DNA from: Pyropia yezoensis
Lineage: Eukaryota; Rhodophyta; Bangiophyceae; Bangiales; Bangiaceae
Direction: 5' to 3'
Length of the DNA: 64,000 nt
Assembly: GCA_009829735.1 (NCBI GenBank)
Contig: CM020618.1
Location: 4,338,882 to 4,402,881 of the forward strand
Below are positions 44,658 through 54,284 of the stretch, piece after piece. Position numbers and translations under genes: made by a program. How positions within the stretch are numbered: the first letter of the stretch is position 1; each line of letters begins with the position of its first letter. The notes beneath the pieces are model-generated. The model was not told where the DNA came from. It did no database searches and saw only the letters and a list, made by a program, of their open reading frames with translations.

Positions 44658-47600
44658 TTAGCAACGGGGCCACCTATCCGCGCCCGGTTCAAGGTTCCAG
44701 GGCCACACAGCATAGATAGCTTTGAAGGGTTCCAGTAGTACGATGGCCTCCTCCTCCCGCAGTGGAGGTTCAGTACCAACGCGTTCACAGTACTGGATAA
44801 CCTTGGCCCTGTCGAACTTGTGGTAAGGTTCCCAGGTATCCTCGGACAGCGCGTAACCCCACCAGCGTACCAAGAGCCAAAGGCTCCCTTCCTGGTCCAT
44901 GTCGTGCCCCAAGAAACCTTCCCAAACAAAAGGGGTACCAGAGTCCTCGTGGTCCAGGGGTACAACCGGTTCTTGCGGACCATGCAACATGGACGTGGAG
45001 TCCGTCTGGCGAGTGGGTGTGGGTGCACGGGCCACATGGTCACTACTAACCCGGTCACGGATCCCTTCAACCAGTACCGTGAATTTGTGCCCATCCCGGT
45101 CCACGACCCGATAGGGACCCTTGACCCTCTGGTCCAGTTTCTTCCGACTGTCGTCAGTGGTATCCACGTACACCGAGTCTCCCACGCGAAGGGTCTCGTT
45201 CAAAGGCGTTACCCGCTTATCGTAACCCCTCTTGTACCGACGCTGGGCCAGGTCAAGGTTCTTGCGTACCGTGAAGGCTAGGTTCCTGAGGTGGGCCCGT
45301 CTCATCTCCCGTACCTGGAGTGCGTTGCCACTAAACTGCTTGGGATACGGGGAACCTGGGAGCCGGTCCAGTGCAAAGGTACGCACGCGTTCAGGGATAA
45401 CGAACTCAAACGGGGCCACGCCGGTACTCTGTTGTGGCCCTGTGTTGTACGCCACGGTAAGCACGGAAACCAATTCGTCTCACTGGTCCTGATGGTCCTC
45501 GATGTACGTACGTAACTGGGCCACGATAGTTCGGTTAAAGCGTTCCACTTGTCCCTGGGTCTGCGGATGGTACGTGGTAGACGTTACGTGTTTGATCCCA
45601 AGCATACCGCAGACGCCACGGAAGTGCGTGGACGCCAGCTGGGGCCCGTTGTCTGTCAGTAACGTTTCCGGGGCCCGTAAGAAGCGACCCATGTATCCAA
45701 AAAGTCCGAGGCCACCACTTCCGCGTCCTGACTGCTAATGGGTACCACTCTGGTCAGCTTGGTAAACCTGTCCACGATAACCAAAAGGTACTTGTTCCCG
45801 TTCCCTGTCTCGGGCAAGGGTCCCAACAGGTCAAGGCATACGTCCTTAAAGGGATCCGTGGCGGGGAACAAGTTCAACGGATTGGTACGTCGCCTTCCTT
45901 GAACCTTGCCCTTGGAACAAGCGGTACAGTTGGTAACAAAAGCGTGCACGTCGGCCACCATAGTTTCCCAGTAGAACGTTCGTCTCATTGAGGTAATCAT
46001 CTTATTGATCCCTGGGTGTCCCGCGTGGCCTCGTTCATGTTTCAAACTCAGTACCTCCTGCTGTAGTTCCTTGGGTACCACAATCTGAACGGCTCGGTCC
46101 AGAGGAGCCAGTCGTACAAGTAACCCTTCAGGTGTTTCCCCGTACCGCGAGTTAGCGTTCCGGTTCATCTCTTCCTGAAGTTCCTTGCAACGCTTGTCGT
46201 TTCCCTGAGCCTTAAGGATCCTGTCAACCGAAAACGGTGGGTACCTCTTGTGTGTCTTGAAGTTCGGGCGGATCCATCCGGTTATCAAGTTGGCCATGGT
46301 TAACAGGGAAGATATCTCCTCAGGTATAGGTCCTCGGCCGTGTCCCGTAGCTTCTAGCCTTGACATAAAGTCTACAACATGGTGGTGATGACCAGGACGG
46401 ACCTCAACGGTATAATTGTAGTCGGCTAACCGGAGTCGCCAACGAGCCAGACGTCCATGGGCTCCGTCCATGTGTAACATCCACTTCAAAGCGGTGTGGT
46501 CGGTACGTACAACGAAGCGTGTCCCCTCTAGGTACGGTCGTAACAAAAAGAGAGCCCAGACAACGGCGAGGCACTCGCGTTCCGTGGTACTATAGTTCCG
46601 TTCCGCTTGTGCCAGGACCCTGCTCCAGTAACCCACGGGCTTGTAGGCCCCGTCCTCTTGTTCCTGTAGCAAAACGCAACCAATCTGGGCAGCGCTCGCC
46701 TCGGTATCCACAAAAAACTGGCCCGAGCGTCGCGGAAGCGCCAGGATCGGTGTGTGGGTCAGACGGTACTTGCGATCCTCGAACGCGTCCGTCTGAGCTG
46801 GAGTAGAAGAAGGCAGAGGGTCGGGTACCTTGGTACTTGTCATAGCCAACAGAGGGCGGGCCACCTGAGCATAGTCCTAAACAAAGCGACGGTAAACGTT
46901 ACACATTCCGAGGAAACTGCGTAGGTCCTTCTTGGTTCTCGGTGTCTTGGCTTCCCGTAACCCGACTAGGTTCTTCTCGGTCACGCGGAGCTGGCCCTTC
47001 CCGACGATATGGCCAAGGTACTCAACCTCGTCATGAAACAAAAAGCACTTGCTGGCCTTCAGGGAAACCCCGGCCTTTGCGAGTAGCCCAAAGATCTCTT
47101 CCAGGTGCTCCAGGTGTTCCGTAGGGTTCTTAGAGAGAACAATAATGTCGTCCAGGTACACGAGGCACGTCTTCCACTTAACCCCGGACAGGATCATATC
47201 GATGGCCCGTTGAAACGTAGCCGGAGCGTTCATAAGACCGAAGGGGAGCCTTATGTACCGGAAGGTTCCTTCGTGACACGTGAACGTTGTATTATCCTGG
47301 TCCTCGGCAGGAACAGGGATCTGCCAGTAACCACGGTTCGCGTCCAACATCGAAAACACAGTTGCTTCTCCTAGAAAGTCGATACAGTCGTCCATCCTCG
47401 GTAAAGGGTACGTATCCTTAACCGTCACATCGTTCAGTCTGCAGTTGTCAACACAGAACCGCGGGGTACCATCGGGCTTGGGGACCAAGACGACCGGGAA
47501 CGACCACTCAGCCTGAGACGGTTCAATGACCCCAAGCTTGGTCTGCTTTCCACTTGTTCCTTGATCAGGTCTCGATGATGGAGCCCGGTACGGTACGGTT

Positions 47601-48915
47601 GGGAACGAATAGGCTTGGCCCCGTCCTTCAAAGTGATCCGGTGGGGTGTCACGTCAATACGTCCCAGTTGTCCGTCCCAAAGACCCTTGTAGCGTTCCAA
47701 AAGTTCACGTACAGCCTGGTGCAGTTCAGGCGGGATCAGCTCGTACGCCACCTTGGGCATCTTGACCGGGGTTCCGTCTGACGTCTTCCCCTTTGTATCA
47801 GGCTCGGGTACCGTGGTTCCATCGTATCCTTCTGGGGTCTGGCCTTCCGGTGACGACGCTTGACCCGACGTGCTCCCTTGCTCGGTTCCCAGCGTAACAA
47901 TAGGGTCGGCCCCCTCGCCAGGGGCGGGCAAGTAACCAGTGGGGACCTCGAGCACGCGTCCGTCGTACGGGATAGCGAGGCCTGCGGCGAAGTTCTTGGG
48001 CAAGTTAACCGCCCGGTTCGAAATGTTCATGATGTGAATCCGGAAGTCCCGCCGAGTCCGTGCGTTAACCAGGGCGTTATGCAGACGGAGCCCTTTCTTA
48101 GCCATCTTGTGCGGTCGTTCATAAAGTAAACAACGTCCATTCGTTCCGCACTTGACGTAGACCGCTTGGACGGATCGGGGTGCCAAAGTTACACCCTTAG
48201 AGAGGTACAGGGCAGAAGGGTCTTGGCGTACGGGGTTACCCTTCACAGGAAAAGCGTTCTGGGTCTTTCCGTCCCACGTTCTCTTGGCGTACGTCAGGAA
48301 ACCCAGGTTTCAAAGCACAGACTCTGTTCCAGGGTAGATCGCCTTAACGTGTTCCTTCTGAAAGTCCATCCCGAGGTTCAACGGTACTGAGAGGGCCCTG
48401 ACCACGAGAAACTCGAACTCCATCGGCTTCCCGTTCACAATAACCGATAGTTCTACGATCCCACGGGCCCGTAACAACTGACCCGAGGCGTCGCTCACAT
48501 GCGTCGACTTGGGGGCCCTTGGCGCCAGTCGTCGCCACCCGTCAGGGAGGATGTCCTCACGTACCACGCTTGGCCCAGCACCAGTGTCCAGGATAGCCGT
48601 GGTGTCCTTCGGTTCCTCCTTGTCCAGTCGAATCAAAGCATTGAAAGCAAAGTTTCTCTTACGCAGTACAAGCAAGGTACCCTTGAACCCATAGGGCTTC
48701 TTCATCCCCATCCGACGTCGGAGCCCAGACTTGGATCGTCGTGCCAGAGAGGGCAAACAGGAACAAGGGGTCTTCAAAGTAATAGGAGACTCAGAACGAA
48801 CAGGTATAACGGGGCCCTTGAAGATCTTGGAGAACCCCAACGCAGTTGCAAACGAGCAGGTACTATCCCGGCGATGGGGAGGGGACCGTTTCGATCCGCC
48901 CCCCGTTACTCTTTT
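44658..48915 (-). pseudogene. pol: Element C pol: protease, RT, RNase H, integrase, chromodomain (multiply broken)
   Basis: Protease ILDTGAGPSVV (about 48580), RT LDANRGYWQIPVPAED and YLDDIIVLS (about 47155), RNase H FFVDTEASAAQIGC, integrase zinc finger HERGHAGHPGIN/CTACSKGK, core LDLLGPLP, LTDNGPQLAS, YHPQTQGQVERFNR, chromodomain LWLLVRWWGYALSEDTWEPY. Breaks: TGA at 48310, frameshift near 47550, TAG at 46877, frameshift near 45690, TGA at 45480. Entered from gag in the -1 frame. It aligns with family A pol throughout but is clearly divergent. Confidence 0.88.
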
Positions 48916-50481
48916 CCCGAGGGTCCCGGCTCCTGGGAACCGTCGTTCACTTGGTACCCTTGGTCCGCCTCGTCATCCGAGAGGTTTATCCCTTCTCCAA
49001 GGGCCTGAACCATAGCAACCCGGATCTGACGATGGAACTGGCGGTCCGTGTTCGGCTTTAGATCGGTACTCTGACTCCGTCCACGAGTGGCCGCGAGGAA
49101 CGAGTCCCGGGCCTGGAGAACCGCTTTCCGTTAAACCTCAGACAACATGGAACATTGATGGGCCATGTGACCCGGTTCCCAACAAGGGTAACAACGGTAC
49201 GGGCGTCGACTGTCCATGGTACGTACTCCCACGAACTGGGGCGTAAGTCCCTTGAACCCAAACACTTGACCCGATCGGTTCTTCTCAGTTTCCTTCTCGA
49301 GGGGGCCCTTAAGTATCGTAGAGGGGCCCATAGGATTGACAGCCATCAACGGGGACGAGTCCAACGAACGATTGGGCCTCGGTTCAGTGGGTCTGCGGAC
49401 GGTTCCAGAGGGGCCAGCCTTGGTCACAGAGGACCCTCGGGCCATCTTGATAACCTCGGTAGCCGCCTTGTTCTTGCCCGCAGTAAACGTTACCAGCTGC
49501 TGGTACGTACGGTCAGGGATATTGTAAACAAATGCGTTCGTACGTAGGTACTCAGGCAGCCCTTGAATCAGCTGCTGTTTCATTGTACCTTTGGTGTTGA
49601 TGATACCGCATAGTTCCGTCAGACCCCGTAAGCGTACCGCAAAGGCTTCGATACCCTCATCTGGTTCCTTGACGGCCCGACTGAACTTATCCTGCGCCAG
49701 TGCCAACGCATGGGGTTCAGCGTACGTTTCAAGGAACCAGTTAACAGCCCCGGGGTAACTCGTGATCGAAGCGCCACCTGACGCGCTTGAGGAGTCCGGA
49801 AGGGCCAGGGTGTACCGCAGTTCCGCGTCCCAAGACAGAAAATGAGGGATCGCGTACAGGGCCATGCCCTCGGAAACCCCATCATCGTTACATGCCTTAA
49901 CCAGTTTGCGGAGCCACGTGAACACCTTGAGGGCCTCTTTCCCAGAGAAATTAGGGTACCCAGCAAAAGAGTGTTTCATGTTACGAGCAACCCGTCCCAT
50001 CTTGCGTGCTTCTCGCGTTCCATAGGTCGATTTCTTGTTCCGTAGGCGATACGTACGATAGTCCAGGACCCGAGCAAAACGATAGTCGGAACACTTGATT
50101 ACCTGGGGCTCGGTTCGTGGATTCCCAATGGGATCCAGGTTCTCCTCGTCAAAGACGGATGAAAATGTGGTACCAGAGGAAGAAGAGGAAGAGGAGCCAC
50201 TCGAATGATGACGGCGCCGGTGACGGCGGAAACGATAACGATCGGAACGACTGGTATCACGGGACCCACCCTGGCCAGCAGGACTCTGGCTCAGGGCCTG
50301 GGAAACAGTAGCCATAATCTCATCTCGAAACGTTTCCAATGTGGACACAATGTCCGGGGACCCAGTAACAGTGGCCGAAGGTGGAATTCGGGTCCCTGAC
50401 TCGGAACCCGCGTTCCCACGTAAATCCTGACCCGTAGTAGCCCGGATCCCATCCGGGGGCGCTGTCCCCCAACGAGGAATC
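48906..50481 (-). pseudogene. gag: Element C gag, C-terminal part (in-frame TAA, split by B-II)
   Basis: Ser/Arg-rich patch (RRHRRRHHSSGSS), capsid region (YPNFSGKEALKVFTWLRKL, SYPGAVNWFLETYAEP, EGIEAFAVRLRGLTELCG), knuckle CYPCWEPGHMAHQC. A TAA at 49131-49133 follows LSEV, but the same frame continues about 75 codons to 48906 and matches the family A gag tail, so the TAA is a nonsense mutation rather than the true end. The true end reads GGA-AAA-GAG-TAA. The first 26 or so codons are beyond B-II at 59804-59882. Confidence 0.82.
48912..48918 (-). promoter_or_regulatory. -1 ribosomal frameshift heptamer in element C
   Basis: G_GGA_AAA followed by GAG TAA; the -1 frame is open into the protease. 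Same context as families A and B. Confidence 0.68.
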
Positions 50482-50844
50482 TGTAGCATTACAGGGATCC
50501 GTCGCACGTCCACTCTCAGGGAACACTCACCAAGGGGGATCGGCACCAACGTCACCGGGAGGCCAAAGTTGCTGTCCTTGGAGCGCAAGCCACGGGACCA
50601 AGATGGGAGCCCAAATGGGAGGGGTTTGTTGTTCTACCTCGGCCGGCGGTAGATTCGCCGCCGGCCCCCACGTTATAAACCCTCGGAGACACTACTAACT
50701 ACCCTCCACCCCAAGATGCAAGTCCCTCTGGTCATACGTAACTTATAGATACCGTGACCAATACGAACTATCAAATTGAAAGCTAAGGGTTAGATGTAGC
50801 CCCCCTAATATTAGGGTTACAATACGGCCAACCATATTGCTACA
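50482..50844 (-). repeat. 3' LTR of B-II
   Basis: 363 bp with TGTAGCA/TGCTACA ends, the CCCTAATATTAGGG palindrome and the GC-arm hairpin. Confidence 0.92.
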
Positions 50845-51436
50845 TATCCTCCCATTAGATTCGGCCCGTCCTCGGGTCGAGTTGCATTCGGGTTACCGAA
50901 TGTAAGTGGGTCGCGTGACCGTTTACCAGTCGGGTGGGGCTTTGCGCCCTGTCGCGACAGACACCCCTTTTCGAGGTTGTCTGAGGGGGGTGCCCCCCTT
51001 TGTGTGGTACACACACGATCCGTTTTCCGGACCGTTAAATTCCCGATGCGGGTTTCTGTTCACGACCCCCCTTTCCGAGGGGTGGTGCAAGCGGATCCGC
51101 CACGAGGTGTCTGGTGGTAGGGGAGCCCCTCTCGTGATACCGAGTGAATGGGGGCGGCCGCTCCCGCTTTTCGCGTGCGCGGTTTCGGGGTGAACCCCTC
51201 TTGGTTGCCCCGTACGGGGGTGTGGCCCCGGCCCGCCCAGGTGCCTGGGTGGAGCCCGTTCGTAGCCTCGTGGGGCGCGGGTTGACCCGCGCGCCTGAAG
51301 CGCTTCTCGTGGCCGTTTGTGGTCATAAGCGCGGGCGCCCGCGCTTCCCTGGCTCGTCCGCGCGAGCGTTCCTCGTATCGGGTCGAGCCGGCCTCGGCTT
51401 TTCTGCAAGGGGCGCCCCTGCCACCCCGGTTGCACC
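50845..51436 (+). promoter_or_regulatory. Polypurine tract and upstream region of the B-II antisense gene
   Basis: 592 bp homologous to 35880-36442. TATCCTCCCATT beside the LTR is the complement of a purine tract. The position of the B-I TTATAA has become CATAAG. No other gene seen. Confidence 0.4.
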
Positions 51437-53806
51437 ATGTCGGACCCCCAGGTACCTGGGGGCGAGGACGACCTCCTGCCTGAAGAGGGGAAAGAGGTGA
51501 TGGTGGACGACGTTCCCGTCTCCGCCACCGCCGCCGAGTGCTTCCTAGCGAGCTCGTCGGAGGACGAGGACGACCGGGTGACCGTTCGTGTGGCCCCGGA
51601 CGGCGCGCCGGGCGGGTTGTCGTCCGTGTGTAGCGGCACGACGGCTCCGTCGGGTGGCGGACAACCGCGTGCAGCGGTGGCTTCTACCGCTTCTCCTCCG
51701 GCGGCCCGGATGGCTTCTGTCGCCGGTACCGGCGTGGCTCTACCTTAAGACGGTGTCGCCGGCGTGGCGGATGGTGGTGTTGGCACCCCGTCCAGTCCGG
51801 CGGGTCAAGACGGCGCGGATGCCCGCCCGGTTGGTGTGTCCGCTGCGGCGGGTAGCGGGTCTACCCGTGCTGCCCCCGTGGTACCCACGTCGGGTCCGGG
51901 TGGCGGCGATGCGCTGCCCGCGGTGCCGCGGGCGTCTGGTGGTCAAGAAATGTCTACCCCGATGGCAGTGGACTCCGGGAGCTACTCCGGGCGGGCGCTC
52001 GCCCTTCTTCTTCCTCCTCGGCCGCGTGCGACTCCGGCGCCGGCCCCTCTTCTGGTGGGGCATCCCCCGGCGCCCCCTTTTGTACCTGGTCCTGCCCGGG
52101 TTGCCCCGTTGGGTGGCGGCGTCGCCGTGGCGGCGGGTCAACCCGCCATGTCGATGTTCGACTTGGTGGCTCGGGTTCGAGGCCTCACGGTGCAAGAGTC
52201 GATGGAGTCCGATGGGCGTATGCGGGTGGACTTCCACCTGGTGCATCCCCGTGGAGAGTCCTCCCGCCGCGTTAAGGTGGACCCGAGCTGGGAGCGGGAG
52301 TTGGTGCGGCTGGTCAACCAGCCGAACGCGGTGCGAGTGGAACACCATTGGATCCTGAGTCAGCCGGACGACCGGCATGCGCAGCTCTGGCGTACTCGGG
52401 TGGGACGGGGTGAGGTCTACCTCGACCCCGCCTTCGGGGTATGCGACCTGATTGCTCCCGCGTTGCCGCGGGAGGTTGACTACCCGGCTAGTGCTCGGGG
52501 GATTGCGGCCGCGGCGGAGCCGGTTGCGTTTGGGGAGACGGTGGGCAGTACCGGTCGGTATCCTGACTTTGATTACTACCCGGGGGTATCCCCGTATCTG
52601 TCGTTGACGGCTCCCTACCCGCCCATGGCGGGGTTGAAGTCGGCGTCGAGCTGGCGACGTAACCATGGTGTCATGGCGGATGCGTTTCGCACGGATATAA
52701 CGTGTGCGTTGCAGACCGGCAACGGTCGTGCGCCGGTATACACTCCCGTGCGCCCGCCGCTATGGCAGGAGGGGTGGGAACCCGCCCCTGCTTTCCGGTT
52801 TGACACCGGCTCCTGTCTCCGATACTTCGGGAGTGTGTTGGCCTCCCGGCCGGTCCACCCGTTGCAGGGTACCTTCACCCTTGAGGTTACCCTCGGGCAG
52901 GCGTCCTCCTTCTTGCTGTCCGTCCGCCGGCAGGGGCGTCTGTTTCATCTTCCGACGGGTGTCCGTCGGCACATCGCGCAGTTGGGCGTGGACCTGATAG
53001 CTGCCAAGACCGGGTTGGCCCGGGAGTTCGAGGCCCTGCTGGCTGTTCACGATGCCGTGAACTGGGCTGGGGTGTTGGCCCTTTCCCCGAACCGGGACCC
53101 GCAGGCTGGGGCTTCCCCCTTGCCTCGTCACTCGTTGCGTATCCGGCGTACTTAGCCGGGTGAGCCCAATTGCCATGGGTGGGCGTCCACCGAGGCTGTT
53201 GCTGACCTGGGTGTTCCCGTGGTTATCCATGACCCTCTTCAGGTCCTTGCCCCGTGGTTCGGTAACCCGATACCGGCGGCGGTTGGCCGTCGTCCCCGAG
53301 AGTGGGGCTCTGCGGGTGGGGAGCGTGAGGTGTCCCGTCGTCGGGCGGAGCCCCGCCGGGGTTACGGTGGAGCCCCTTCGGTAGGGTCCTACCGAGCCTC
53401 GTATCAGGTGCCACCGGCTCCGGTGGTAGCCGTGTCGGCTCCTGTGGCTCCTCTGGCTGCGCCAGTGTGACCTCCCGCCCCTGTCATGCGTGACGGGGGT
53501 CCCCGTCTCTGGTATGAGGGCGTTGACGCCCTTGTTGCCCGCGCGATGCGGGAGGGTCTCTCTGTTAGCTGGGGGGATATCCCCCCAGGTGCTGCGCTAG
53601 TTGGGTCAGCGCGTTGCTTCGGTGGCGTGCTGGACCGCCTCCAGAAAGCTCTGGAGGACGTGGAGGCTGGCCGCAGCACCCTCGTCCAGCTATGCAGCGA
53701 GGTAACTCGGGTGATTGACCGTCGTGAGATTGCCGACCGGTGGAGCACGGAGGTATACGCACTTACGCGTGAGTGGCCTCCCTCGGGCAGTGGGTCTACC
53801 CACTGA
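51437..53806 (+). pseudogene. Antisense accessory gene of B-II (three in-frame stops)
   Basis: Full-length family B version, 789 codons in one frame from MSDPQVPGGEDDLL. Stops: TAA at 51746 (CAA in B-0 and B-I), TAG at 53153 and TGA at 53468 (both shared with B-I). Acidic N-terminus (DDLLPEEGKEVMVDDVP, SSSEDEDDRV), Pro/Ala/Gly-rich middle, then the conserved globular half. Near the C-terminus GGVLDRLQKALEDVEAG and CSEVTRVIDRREIADRWSTE resemble the LTRHGLAQQWSETF end of the family A gene, suggesting distant relationship. Confidence 0.8.
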
Positions 53807-54284
53807 GGAGTGCTATTGGTTGTGAGGGAGAGGGCCCCGGCAACCCTTATGGTAGCCGGGTAGTAGTGAGTATAAACTCATCCCCTTTGGGGGCATTGCT
53901 TGCCTTTGTTTGCTGCCCTGGGGAGTACCCCTTCTGGCTCAGTGGTGCCTTGCCTCCCGCCCAACTTCTTCCGGTTGGTTCATGCTTGGGGAGGTCATCC
54001 TCCCTCACTTTGTGTCTTGGCTTGGGGAGGTCATCTTCCCGTGTAAGCTCCCTAGTTACTTCGATATTATCGAATTTAGCCTTTACCTTTAAGTTAACTT
54101 ATTAAGGTTCAGGTTTTACTTAGTTACCGAAGCTTGACTCTACTTAGTTGCCTAAGCTTGGTTCGACTTAGAAACCTAAGTCTGATTTGACTTAGAAACC
54201 TAAGTCTGCCGTAACCATGTCACGCCCTACTTAGTTGGTATAAGCCTCACCCCCCAACAGCCGAAGTCGGTGTCGGTTGGGTTG
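53807..54284. other. Convergent spacer of B-II with tandem hairpins
   Basis: 478 bp of low-GC DNA. Two exact copies of the hairpin GACTTAGAAACCTAAGTC (7-bp arms, 4-nt loop) lie at 54165-54182 and 54189-54206, next to related ACTTAG/CTAAG motifs. No gene. Confidence 0.6.

Larger units (their letters stand above)
41317..50481 (-). mobile_element. Ty3/Gypsy chromovirus C, main part
   Basis: Minus-strand element of a third family: apparent 3' LTR at the left end, plus-strand antisense gene, pol, gag. Its gag is split by insertion of B-II with GAATC duplicated at 50477-50481 and 59804-59808, and resumes at 59804-59912. The 5' LTR is missing because the A-II LTR begins at 59913. Confidence 0.85.

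Noticed and set aside
50845..51400. Small frames between LTR B3 and the antisense gene (also 35880-36442)
   Set aside because: Differ between B-I and B-II in frame and stops; behave like leader, not coding sequence.
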